A program made the translations under genes and the position numbers. From Hamadaea flava (GTDB lineage Bacteria > Actinomycetota > Actinomycetes > Mycobacteriales > Micromonosporaceae), in NCBI RefSeq assembly GCF_024172085.1, contig NZ_JAMZDZ010000001.1, positions 1,984,001-2,048,000 of the forward strand: a stretch of 64,000 bases of DNA. Direction: 5' to 3'. This document shows positions 34,699 through 42,861 of this stretch, piece after piece (position 1 is the first letter of the stretch; the number at the start of each line of letters is the position of its first letter). The notes under the pieces were generated by a model. It was not told the DNA's origin and searched no databases. It saw only the letters and a list, made by a program, of their open reading frames with translations.

Positions 34699-35091
34699 AT
34701 GTGGCTGCGTTACGACCTCGCCGACCTTCGCCGTTTCGTCCTGGAAGAGATCGCCGAGTGGGATCCTTCTGACAGCTCCGAGTTCATGGCCGACCTCGAC
34801 ATCATGTTCCACGACCTCCTGCACAACGGGCTTATCCAGATCGACCACCCGTACGTTCGGGACGTCCAGTTCGGTGAGCACGGCGACAACAACGAACGGC
34901 TCGAAATCGTCCTGGAACTCGCGAACGAGATCGGCATAGTCAGCACCGCCACACTGCCACTCGACGAGGAAGTAGTTGGGGGGCACACAGGACTCGACGC
35001 CCTCATCCACGCCCTCGCGTACATAAGCCACGCAGGCTCAGACCTGCTCCAGCGGCTCGACGCTCTGATCAACTCAGCGCGGTCGACCTGA
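34699..35091 (+). CDS. Hypothetical acidic ICE operon protein 7
   Basis: ATG 34699 after AGAAGAGAG; 130 residues, strongly acidic. Landmarks are YDLADLRRFVLEEIAEWDPSD and GLDALIHALAYISHAGSDLL. No domain recognised. Last gene of the operon. It converges on the XRE gene (ending at 35107), with only a 15-bp gap. Confidence 0.7.
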   Translation: MWLRYDLADLRRFVLEEIAEWDPSDSSEFMADLDIMFHDLLHNGLIQIDHPYVRDVQFGEHGDNNERLEIVLELANEIGIVSTATLPLDEEVVGGHTGLDALIHALAYISHAGSDLLQRLDALINSARST

Positions 35092-35106
35092 CCTTCCCAG
35101 CCAGGG

Positions 35107-35802
35107 TCACCGCACCCGGGCCGTCACGACTTCAGTCGCGGCTGTCCGGGTGCGGGCGGTCTTCCTCGGCGTACGGACCGGCACAGCGTCCGCCCATGCC
35201 AATCGGAACGCATCCGTGAAGGCAGCGAACATCCCGCCGCCCCTGATCCGTTGTAGCCGGAGCACCGGCGACGCGGCAGAATCTGCCTGGTCGTAGAGGA
35301 CCAGCATCACGCCGCCGAAGATCACCACTCGCGGTCCCGTGAACGGGCCTTCCGGGCGACGTATCGCCACCCTTCGCGGTGTTGGCATCTGATGCTCGAC
35401 CGCCAGAAGCAGACGAACATCGACCTTCGCGCTCGCCCGTTCCCGCAGCAACGACATCATCCCGCCGAGAACATCGACAATGTGTGGATCGTCAGTGCTG
35501 ACCCAGATCCGGTCTTCAGCTTCGGCGGCGAATCGCCGCCAGTCTGCTGTCGCTACAGCCGACAAACCCGAATACACGCTAGCTACTTCATTCTGGGCTG
35601 GCACTGCGACCATCCCGGGCCAGAGCCAAGTGGGATCCTGCCCGAGCGACGCAGCTGCAGCCGAGCCAGCCCGGCGACGAGGAGTACGCCCCTCGTAGAA
35701 CCACCGTTGGGCCGTCTTCATGTTGACGTTAGCGAGGTGAGCAAGATCTGAGAAGCTAAGCCCCGCCTCTCTCATCGCCGTGCCGAGCCGTTCATTACGC
35801 AT
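35107..35802 (-). CDS. XRE-like HTH regulator with PLD-like C-terminal domain
   Basis: ATG 35802 has GGAGGA at a proper distance (GTG 35808 is too close). 231 residues. The N-terminus is an HTH (GTAMREAGLSFSDLAHLANVNMKTAQRWFYEGRTPRRR). The C-terminal part from about 80 on (IWVSTDDPHIVDVLGGMM...VRLLLAV, RVVIFGGVMLVLYDQAD) resembles the single-domain PLD-like sensors attached to actinobacterial XRE proteins. Divergent from the GntR gene, with a 22-bp palindrome in the gap. A good candidate for the ICE control switch. Confidence 0.82.
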   Translation of the reverse strand: MRNERLGTAMREAGLSFSDLAHLANVNMKTAQRWFYEGRTPRRRAGSAAAASLGQDPTWLWPGMVAVPAQNEVASVYSGLSAVATADWRRFAAEAEDRIWVSTDDPHIVDVLGGMMSLLRERASAKVDVRLLLAVEHQMPTPRRVAIRRPEGPFTGPRVVIFGGVMLVLYDQADSAASPVLRLQRIRGGGMFAAFTDAFRLAWADAVPVRTPRKTARTRTAATEVVTARVR

Positions 35803-35919
35803 ATCCACCGTCCTCCGGGCCGCGGAACTCGATCTTTGACGTTGCGGCCCCGCCCAGCAGGACGGAACCGCAACGCAAACCGCGCCCGGGTTGCGGACCA
35901 GACGGCGGCAGATCGGAAG

Positions 35920-35941
35920 TTAGGGCATGTACATGTCCTAA
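35920..35941. promoter_or_regulatory. 22-bp palindromic operator
   Basis: TTAGGGCATGTACATGTCCTAA is a palindrome with one mismatched pair, between divergent XRE and GntR genes (118 bp from each start approximately). It probably binds one of these two regulators. Confidence 0.7.
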
Positions 35942-36037
35942 GCAAGCACAACTTTTGCCGCTACTCGCACTACGCGCTTGCACCGTCGGCTGGCCTCGTG
36001 ATGCACTTCGAGACGCGGACCAGAAGGCAGGGCTTGG

Positions 36038-36280
36038 GTGGCACCTCTCTCGAAGACTCAGCAGATGATCAACGACCTGACTGGCCAGATCACATCTGGG
36101 CAGCTCAAGCCGGGAGACCAGCTTCCGACCAACAACCAGCTAAGGAAGCAGTACGGCGTCTCGATCACCGTTGTCCGAGCCGCTCTCCAGTGGCTCAAAG
36201 CGCGCGGGCTCATCGAAGGCGTACATGGCGTCGGCGTATTTGTCACCAACATCCCAGAAGAACCGCCGAGTTCAGGCTAA
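36038..36280 (+). CDS. Short GntR-family regulator (HTH only)
   Basis: GTG 36038, 80 residues: a complete GntR winged helix (QMINDLTGQITSGQLKPGD, LPTNNQLRKQYGVSITVVRAAL, LKARGLIEGVHGVGVFV) without the usual effector-binding domain. Actinobacterial ICEs often carry such short or long GntR repressors near the integrase. It overlaps the end of the convergent nuclease gene by 9 bp. Confidence 0.85.
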   Translation: MAPLSKTQQMINDLTGQITSGQLKPGDQLPTNNQLRKQYGVSITVVRAALQWLKARGLIEGVHGVGVFVTNIPEEPPSSG

Positions 36281-36853
36281 TTCGTCGATTGTCGATGAGC
36301 CGGCGTCTGCTGGCCAGTCGCCGCGCGTCGGAGCCCCAAGCTGCCCCGTGGCGTAGGCGCGCAGGTAGCGGCGGTGAAGAAGCTGAACGAAGTCGGCGAT
36401 TCCTTCGAGCCGCCGGAGATCATCGCTGGTTACAACGATCATCTTGATACCCCGAGGCGCAGCGCCAATCCCCAACGCCTGCGAGTGTCGGCCATTAATG
36501 AGATCGCCCGTGACACCATTGGCTGCCACAAGAATGCCAAGTTCAACTGACCGACTAGCAAGAATATTGAAGAAGTATCCCACCGTCTGGCTGTCAGCAG
36601 GCTGGTCCCAGTTCTTGCACTCCACGAGGAAAATTGGTGGCAGGAGCCCAAGCCCCTCGGGTACCCGAAGATTGCCCACCGCGATGTCGATCTGTTCGGT
36701 ATCGAACACACTGGTAAGATCTCGTTCTACTAGGCAGCCCGGCACCTGGCCAAACAGGTAGCACACAAGATCCTCATAGGCTCTACCTTTTGCCTGGCTG
36801 TGCGGTGCTTTCTCGGCGGCCTTCAGATGCTCCGCAACGACTTGGGGCTTCAC
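36272..36853 (-). CDS. Predicted Mrr/PD-(D/E)XK nuclease, defence-like operon gene 2
   Basis: 193 residues from ATG 36853. Restriction-endonuclease-like core: glutamate in GRAYEDLVCYLFG (about 25), DIAVGN (about 57), then FLVECKNWDQPADSQTVGYF (about 75), i.e. D...ExK with trailing Q. A helical C-terminal part follows (DFVQLLHRRYLRAYATG). Its start lies 2 bp after the stop of the upstream gene, so the two are an operon. I infer a nuclease of a two-component defence or conflict system. No methyltransferase is paired with it. Confidence 0.75.
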   Translation of the reverse strand: MKPQVVAEHLKAAEKAPHSQAKGRAYEDLVCYLFGQVPGCLVERDLTSVFDTEQIDIAVGNLRVPEGLGLLPPIFLVECKNWDQPADSQTVGYFFNILASRSVELGILVAANGVTGDLINGRHSQALGIGAAPRGIKMIVVTSDDLRRLEGIADFVQLLHRRYLRAYATGQLGAPTRGDWPADAGSSTIDELA

Positions 36854-36855
36854 GC

Positions 36856-37734
36856 TTACGCTCCATGGACAGCGCGGTTGCGGGCGTCGCGCAAGATTGA
36901 CTCAAGCCTTCCGGCGCGCACCACTTCCTGGAGCTGTGTAAGTGTCAGCAGCACGATTCCGCGTTGCGTCACGGTGGTCGCGTCATGTACGGGCCGGTCG
37001 GTAACCAGCAGACCGAGATCGGCGCGGGTCCTCACTACGTGCGATGACAGTTGGCTCACAGCGTGTTCCAGTTGCTGCTCCGGTCTCACCGTCTTGACCT
37101 CGACCACCACAACGATGGCTTTTGCGGGATCACCGATCGAGAATGCGAGATCAACTCCGTCGTCGATTCCGAGTCGACGACGCGGTTCGCCTCGGGCCAG
37201 CATCGACGCGGATCCTCGCAGTAGATCGGCCACCTGCCATTCGAGCCGAGACCCAGTTTGCTCTGGAGGAGGTGCAGTTTCGAGTTCCGCTGTCCTAGCG
37301 TGCCTCTTTAGGTCGAACCAGTGCTCAGCCAGGCGCGGCCGAGGTTGTCGATACTCCGCTGCACGAACGAACATCCCCACGTGCAATCGAAGAGTATCGA
37401 TATCCGATAGCCCGGCGCGCACGTACTGCTGACCAGACAGAGCCGGCGGAAGCTCGTGGCCCCGAGGAACTATCGTCAGGAGCGGAATGTCGGTGCCAAG
37501 GCAGATGCCGGCCTCAACCATCAGAGCAGACCAGCCCGAGGCCTCGTTACCACCGGGCGGCAGAATTGCGATGGCGACGCCGAGGTCCGACGGCATGCCC
37601 TTCGCCAAGTAGGCACCCGCACCAAGCATGCCGCTTATCACCACGCCGACGTTCTGCGAGGCCAAGATCTCTACGAGCGGCACCAATTCGGGGTCGTCGA
37701 CATCTCGAAACGTCGTGACAATTAGCGCTCGCAT
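36856..37734 (-). CDS. Rossmann-type sensor domain fused to PD-(D/E)XK nuclease, defence-like operon gene 1
   Basis: 292 residues from ATG 37734. The N-terminal ~125 residues look like a nucleoside-deoxyribosyltransferase/TIR-like Rossmann unit: LIVTTFRDVDDPEL, VISGMLGAGAYLAKG, VAIAILPPGGNEASGWS, then an MVEAGICLGTDIPLLTIVP helix-strand with a conserved-type glutamate. The C-terminal half (about 165-292) is a restriction-endonuclease fold: SRLEWQVADLLRG, DDGVDLAFSIGD, VVVVEVKTVRPEQQLEHAV (D...ExK...Q). Directly followed by the second nuclease gene (2-bp gap). Fusion of a nucleotide-sensing or cleaving fold to a nuclease, with a second nuclease, suggests a phage-defence module. The N-terminal assignment is tentative. 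Confidence 0.72.
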   Translation of the reverse strand: MRALIVTTFRDVDDPELVPLVEILASQNVGVVISGMLGAGAYLAKGMPSDLGVAIAILPPGGNEASGWSALMVEAGICLGTDIPLLTIVPRGHELPPALSGQQYVRAGLSDIDTLRLHVGMFVRAAEYRQPRPRLAEHWFDLKRHARTAELETAPPPEQTGSRLEWQVADLLRGSASMLARGEPRRRLGIDDGVDLAFSIGDPAKAIVVVVEVKTVRPEQQLEHAVSQLSSHVVRTRADLGLLVTDRPVHDATTVTQRGIVLLTLTQLQEVVRAGRLESILRDARNRAVHGA

Positions 37735-38180
37735 ATAGACAGCTTAGGAGGACGCCTCCACGAGTATCGACGGGACATGCAAGTTTGTAAACGCATCTAC
37801 CCAGCCAGTCGATGGAGCCCTTCATCAAAATGCTGAGGACACAGGAATCTCGGACGAATCAGACGATTAGCTTGCATAGAGGTGTCCCCAACACGCAACT
37901 AACTGAAGCGCCATCCATAACACGAGAAGTAGCTTCGCGGCTCCTACCCGAGGGGTTCGTGCACATTCGCAATGTCCGCCCCGACGTTCCGACGACAGAC
38001 CAGGCCCAGCAGATACGCCAGCGTGACGGACACTGACGGCTTCTGGTCACCGGACGCCGCCAACGTGGACTGATGCCAACTCCTTCCGAGATGATCATCG
38101 CATTCGGCGCACGACGCCGGCCGCCCACATGAGACGATAATCATCGATATTGCAGGTGAGCGCGCGTCGCAGGCACTGGT
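37735..38180. other. Gap with no convincing gene
   Basis: Between the predicted defence operon and integrase 2. Short frames exist but lack start signals and codon regularity. Base composition is noticeably more AT-rich around 37740-37930 than elsewhere. Confidence 0.5.
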
Positions 38181-39218
38181 TTAGATCGATGCGGCGGGGT
38201 GAGCCTCATTAGTCAGTGCAGCAAGAGCACCGGCTACCTCCTGAACATCGGCTCTCACGTAGGTAGTGGTCGACCCAGCCTCTCCGCGAGCATCGGTGTG
38301 ACCTGCGAAGGCCCGAGCGACGGCATATCCGAAGTTCCGCTCAACCCAAGTCAGCACGGTGTGGCGGAGCCAGTGCGCGCTGATTCCCTGCGTGGCGACC
38401 CACGGTAAGTGCCGCCCGATCCGCACCCAGAGTCCGTCGTACCGGCGGTAGGTGATCGGGCGTCCGTTGCGATACCGCAGGAGTTGGCCGTCGTGGGGCG
38501 CTCCGCGGCGGAGCACGTGCTCTTGGAGATGCGCCATCAAGGTGGGCGACACCGGCTGCCAGCGCTCGGTTCCGCCCTTCTCTCGCAGCCGAATCAAGCA
38601 CTGCTGTTCGTCGAGGTCCATGGGGCGCAGCTTCAGGGCCCCGCCCCGGCGGCAGGCGGTCTCCAGGTGGATGCGGAGGAGCAGCGAGTCCAGCTCCGGG
38701 TCGTCTCCGGTGGTCGCGGCCACGGTGCTGATCTCAGCAAGCCGTGCATCCGGCAACGCCCGCCTCGTGCTGGGCAGCCGACGTGGTTTGGCGACCTTAA
38801 TCGCCGGGTTGTCCGCCTCGCGGATCAACCCGTTGGCGACGGCACGCCGGTAGAGACAGCGCAGTGCGGCGATGTAGTTTTCCACCGCTCCGCGGCCGTC
38901 TCGCCCGTTACGCCGAACGGTACGGCTGCTACGAATGCGTTCGCCGAACTGCTGAATTTCGAGCGGTGTCGGCTCGTCGATCGCCCGACTACCCCACGCA
39001 TCGACGACTCGATTCCAATAGCTCCCGTACGCTTTCAACGTCCCAGCCGACACGGTCGCAGCGACCTGCGGAACGAACTCGGCGAACGTCGGCACCGCCG
39101 TACCGGCGCCAGCGTCGCCGGCCGCGAGATCGCTGGGGCTCACGCCGAGATGCCGCAGCAGCACCAACGCCGCCTCGATCTCTGCCCGTCCCACGTGGCC
39201 TGCGCTAGTAACGGTCAT
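38181..39218 (-). CDS. Tyrosine recombinase/integrase 2 (complete)
   Basis: 345 residues. Core-binding domain at about 40-140 (TFAEFVPQVAATVSAGTLKAYGSYWNRV; GAVENYIAALRCLYRRAV). Catalytic residues: Arg in ETACRRGGALKL (about 190), HWLRHTV (about 285), AGHTD (about 308) and tyrosine in TTTYVRAD (about 320). ATG 39218 overlaps the AbrB-like stop (TGATG). The tRNA-Leu-derived repeat at 39762 lies 95 bp past the AbrB start, so this is the likely integrase acting at that att site, and probably the ICE integrase. Confidence 0.9.
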   Translation of the reverse strand: MTVTSAGHVGRAEIEAALVLLRHLGVSPSDLAAGDAGAGTAVPTFAEFVPQVAATVSAGTLKAYGSYWNRVVDAWGSRAIDEPTPLEIQQFGERIRSSRTVRRNGRDGRGAVENYIAALRCLYRRAVANGLIREADNPAIKVAKPRRLPSTRRALPDARLAEISTVAATTGDDPELDSLLLRIHLETACRRGGALKLRPMDLDEQQCLIRLREKGGTERWQPVSPTLMAHLQEHVLRRGAPHDGQLLRYRNGRPITYRRYDGLWVRIGRHLPWVATQGISAHWLRHTVLTWVERNFGYAVARAFAGHTDARGEAGSTTTYVRADVQEVAGALAALTNEAHPAASI

Positions 39219-39667
39219 CAGAGATCACCCGACTCAGCTTCGGCAAGCGAACCGACGAGGGATTCAAGGAACCCGACCGGAAACAGGACCAGCCGATCGT
39301 TGCTGCTATCGGCGGCAAGAAGGACCTGCGTGCCCTCATGTTCGAGACCGAGTCGACGGCGGAGGCCACAGGACAGGAAGAGATGACTGGCAGCGTTGAC
39401 GGCATGCGGACCGTCAAGTAGCGGCGAGAAGATGGCTGCACCCTGGGTGACACGCAGTCCCAACTGGGTGCCCGGCACCCAGCCGAGGAGCGTCTTGATG
39501 GCGCGGAAGGCGATCCGGCCGCGGCGGTCGAGCCTATTCAGGCCGTAGACCACCGAGCTGTCGGTAGAAGCGGTCAGCGCCGGGAGAGTAAGACTCGACG
39601 CAGCCACGGCGGTCCGGGCCGAGAGGAGTGGGGGCAACGTCAGGCCCCGAATGACCCGGCTAGTCAT
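39218..39667 (-). CDS. AbrB-like protein coupled to integrase 2
   Basis: ATG 39667 (the open frame is longer upstream). 149 residues. The segment GLNRLDRRGRIAFRAIKTLLG matches VDRRGRLADRSYLVFLGW of the copy at 846-1298, and RLGLEHEGTQVLLAADSSNDRLVLFP matches its C-terminal AbrB-like hairpin. Stop and integrase start share a base (TGATG). Same module as the other two. Confidence 0.72.
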   Translation of the reverse strand: MTSRVIRGLTLPPLLSARTAVAASSLTLPALTASTDSSVVYGLNRLDRRGRIAFRAIKTLLGWVPGTQLGLRVTQGAAIFSPLLDGPHAVNAASHLFLSCGLRRRLGLEHEGTQVLLAADSSNDRLVLFPVGFLESLVGSLAEAESGDL

Positions 39668-39761
39668 GACGACCACCGGCCAGGGTGCTGGATGCGACGT
39701 CCAGGTGTTCGAAGGGCATCGAACACGGGACACGGAAATGGTGCATTGGTGCGACAAATTT

Positions 39762-39919
39762 GTGTCCGAGGGGGGACTTGAACCCCCACGGCCGTGATGC
39801 ACGCCCCCATGGACGTGTTCATGTGGTGCAATCTATGGGCTGACCTGCAACGACATCAAGTCACTGTCCATAGCAGACAAGGAGCGCCCGGCGGTGGTTC
39901 GTCTCCTACTTGAACACCA
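39762..39919. repeat. att-type direct repeat A with tRNA-Leu 3' end
   Basis: The first ~29 bp read on the minus strand as the T-arm and acceptor 3' strand of a tRNA-Leu (GGGGGTTCAAGTCCCCC then CTCGGACAC). The 5' half of the tRNA is absent, so this is an att remnant and not a tRNA gene. The next ~130 bp are repeated with small changes at 45011-45168. The gap 39920-40136 shows nothing recognisable. Confidence 0.8.
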
Positions 39920-40136
39920 CTCTCTGCTGCGTGAGTCTGACCCCGCGGCTCGGTTCGCCGGCCAGCCGATCACGCGAGCTTGCGGCAGAGCTGCGGTGGG
40001 TCGACTGTCCAGTGGGGCGTTCAAGGCCGTCGCACGGGCGTGGCGTGCTTCGAGGAGTTCCCATCCGGCGGCGAGCAGGATCGGCTCGACGCCGCTAGCG
40101 CCTGCCGCATGAAGGAGGTCTGCTCCCGCTATGGGC

Positions 40137-41335
40137 TGTAGGGGCTCTTTACTTCCGTTACGGCGTTGACCAGCGGCAACGTGTGGTAGGTCGGTTGAGG
40201 AATGATGGTCTACTGTGTCGCCTCGCCTGCTGTATCTGATCTTCTGCCGGGTGCTCGGTTGGCTCGTGCTGCTCACGCGAACGACTGCCGCGAAGGACGC
40301 CGAGATCCTCGTTCTGCGCCACGAGGTAGCGATCCTGCGGCGGCGGCATCCGAGGCCGCGCTTGTCCTGGTCCGATCGTGCCGTCCTCGCGGCGTTGATC
40401 CGGCTGCTACCCAGGCAGTTGCAGGCCTGGCGGCTGGTGACCCCGGCGACCGTGCTCGCCTGGCATCGACGACTGGTCGCCAGGAAGTGGACCTACCCCA
40501 ACCGCGGTGGCCGGCCCCGCCTGAGCGGTGAACTCGCCGACCTGATCGCACGACTCGCGGACGAGAACTCGACCTGGGGCTACGTCCGGATCCAGGGCGA
40601 GTTGCGCAAGCACGGGCACCATGTCAGCCGGGCCGCCATCCAGCGACTACTGCGCGGACGGCGCATCCCGCCCGCGCCACAGCGTGCGCAGGCCACGTGG
40701 CGGCAGTTCCTGCGTACCCAGGCGGAGACGGTGCTGGCCTGCGACTTCCTGCATGTCGACTGCGCGGTGACGCTCAAGCGGGTGTACGTGTTCTTCGTGA
40801 TCGAGGTGGCGAGCCGCTATGTCCACGTGCTGGGTGTCACGACGAACCCCGACGGAGCCTGGACCGCGCAGGCTGCCCGCAACCTCCTGATGGACCTCGG
40901 CGACCACGCGGACAGGTTCGGGTTCCTTGTTCGCGACCGCGGCGGCCAATTCACCAACATGTTCGACGCGGTCTTCACCGCCGCCGGCATCGAAGTGATC
41001 AAGACCCCGCCGCGCTGTCCACGGGCCAACGCCTACGCCGAACGATGGGTCAGGACACTACGCAGCGAGCTCACCGACCGGATGCTCATCTTCGGCCAAC
41101 GACACCTGCGCCATGTCCTGGCCGAGTACGTGTGACGCACTACAACCACAGTCGGCCGCACCGGGCCCTGGATCTGTCACCGCCACGCCCACCGGCCACC
41201 GTCATCGATCTTGATAAGCGGCGGCGGATACGCCGAAGACCGATCCTCGGTGGGCTGATCAACGAGTACGAACGAGCCGCATAGATCATCAAGAAGCCGC
41301 AGGTCACCACAGGTACGAGGTTATGAGCCCCTACA
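40137..41335 (+). mobile_element. Insertion sequence A (IS481/IS3-like DDE type)
   Basis: Ends are TGTAGGGGCTC (40137-40147) and its exact complement GAGCCCCTACA (41325-41335); 1199 bp. Contains one transposase, frameshifted. Closely related to copy B (42862-44038). Confidence 0.85.
40215..41284 (+). pseudogene. IS A transposase, frameshifted near the 3' end
   Basis: Reads in one frame from 40215 to the stop at 41135 (rve/DDE integrase core: ACDFLHVDCAV, FLVRDRGGQF, CPRANAYAERWVRTL). Compared with the intact copy at 42925, two bases are gained just after GAGTACGTG (about 41132), so the last ~50 residues (HYNHSRPHRALDLSP) are in another frame. Confidence 0.85.
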
Positions 41336-41612
41336 GGGCCTCGATGAGGCCCACCCATAGAGCCATTGGGCTCAGTCCATGTCAACGGTGACACCAGTTC
41401 GGGCCTACATCCCGGGCACGCCGATGCGCGGTCCTCTATGCGCTGCGATGTTGGCTCAGGTGATCGACCTCGGCCTCGGTCTGCGGGCCGAGTGCCCTTT
41501 GACGGCTTTTGCGTGAAGGTTGCCGCCGTGACCGGGGACGTCAAGGGACACTTTTGCCGACGCCGCAGTGGTACAGCGGCGTCGGTGCGCGGCGAGCTGC
41601 CGGTGGGCGCGG
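41336..41612. other. Gap with no convincing gene
   Basis: Sequence between IS A and the MerR-like gene; open frames are short shadows. Confidence 0.4.
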
Positions 41613-41917
41613 TCAGCTGGGGTTTTGGGGCTGGTTGAGGCGTAGGGCTTCCTGAAGTTGGTCTTCGAGGATGATGATGCGGCAGGCGGCGTCGAGGGCG
41701 GTGCCCTGATCGACGAGTTCGCGGGCGCGGGCTGCGAGGCGCAACTGGTAGCGGGAGTAGCGGCGGTGGCCGCCCTCGGAGCGTTGCGGGGTGATGAGTT
41801 CCGCCTCGTCGAGGCTGCGCAGGAAGCCGGGCGTGGTGCCGAGCATTTCGGCGGCGCGGCCCATGGTGTAGGCCGGGTAGTCGTCGTCGTCGAACATTTC
41901 CTGAGTGGTCTGACTCA
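41613..41917 (-). CDS. MerR-family regulator
   Basis: ATG 41917 has AAGGTGAG upstream (ATG 41930 is the alternative). 101 residues: MerR HTH (AYTMGRAAEMLGTTPGFLRSLDEAELITPQRSEGGHRRYSRYQLRLA) and a short C-terminal coiled coil (CRIIILEDQLQEALRLNQ), but no effector-binding domain. Similar short MerR proteins accompany heat-shock genes in actinobacteria. A 12-bp perfect hairpin (41936-41963) lies in its leader. Confidence 0.85.
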
Positions 41918-41935
41918 TTCTCACCTTCATGACGA

Positions 41936-41963
41936 GGGCCCCGGCGCGCAAGCGCCGGGGCCC
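41936..41963 (-). promoter_or_regulatory. 12-bp GC-rich hairpin in MerR leader
   Basis: GGGCCCCGGCGC and its exact complement with a GCAA tetraloop, 19 bp upstream of the MerR start on the minus strand. Could be a terminator of an upstream minus-strand gene or a 5' leader structure. The gap 41964-42493 shows no convincing gene. Confidence 0.6.
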
Positions 41964-42493
41964 GGGGTTACGGGTAGAACACCATCACCAGCGACATGAC
42001 GCCGGTTTGTCGTTCCGCGCGGGCTGCCATGAACGGCGCCAGGCGCGGGGATCGCATAAGCGTGACCGAGACCACCTTTCGTGCGGATGGGAACATCGGT
42101 GACCGCCAGACTCGAAGCAGCCTGAAACGGGCGATCCAACGGTGTACCAGCCCTCCCTTTCCTCTGCTAACCGGTAATTCCTTACATGGTGCTGTCGTGC
42201 TGTCGGATCTTCCGCCGGTGCTGGAACCCCACGCGAATTTCATGGCCCCTGCACGTTCGGCAGATCTTGCTCCGGCGAAGCCCCACTCACCTACATGGCC
42301 TCACCGGCGACGCCCGGGTCTATGCAGCAACCCGGTTGGTGCTCGATCCGTACTGCCTTGGGCGGTGCGCTGCCCAGAGCAGCTCCAGCTCGATGTTTCG
42401 TGGTCCAGTACCAGCATGGGCTGGCAATGTTACGTCGGCGTCTTCATGTTCCTTTGTTGCTTACTTCAGGAACTCTAACCAACCTCTCTCCGA

Positions 42494-42861
42494 ATGTCTA
42501 CTCCCGGCACCATAGATTTTCTGAGCAACGTCCTACATGCCCCGTAGCGTGGCGGCCTCGCGGTAGTCGCCGCCCTGCAGCTGTTGGCGAGCACCGCCGC
42601 TCACCTGCGGTATGGCGTCGACATTGCCATGGCGATCAAACTGATCGTTCACGACGTGAAGTCCCGCACGCTGGTAGGTGACCTCGGCCGGATCGCACGA
42701 GACTGCCAGCTTGATGAGGCAGGTCTGCGTGAATATCTGAGTGAGCAGCACATCCCTGCGGACGTGCGCGACCTGCTGCAGTACGTCCAAGGCGGAGACC
42801 GTCACAAGCTTCGCGAAATGGTGAAAACAGGATCCGCGACTGCACAAGCCCGTCTCAGCAG
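42494..42861 (+). pseudogene. Small helical gene with in-frame amber stop, truncated by IS B
   Basis: ATG 42494 reads MSTPGTIDFLSNVLHAP, then TAG at 42545, and the same frame continues openly for over 100 codons (RGGLAVVAALQLLAS, AIKLIVHDVKSRTLVGDLGRIARDC, LREYLSEQHIPADVRDLLQYVQ). It runs into IS B at about 42861. So the gene has one nonsense change and a lost 3' end. Family unknown. TTG at 42584 is a poor alternative start. Confidence 0.55.

Noticed and set aside
37812-38128. Short frames on both strands in the gap between the defence-like operon and integrase 2
   Set aside because: No start signals, mutually overlapping, no recognised domain.
38409-39386. 325-residue plus-strand frame opposite integrase 2
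   Set aside because: Antisense to a complete integrase with all catalytic residues.
39763-39850. Possible complete tRNA-Leu gene on the minus strand
   Set aside because: Only the T-arm and 3' acceptor strand are present; no anticodon or D arm can be folded, so it is an att fragment.
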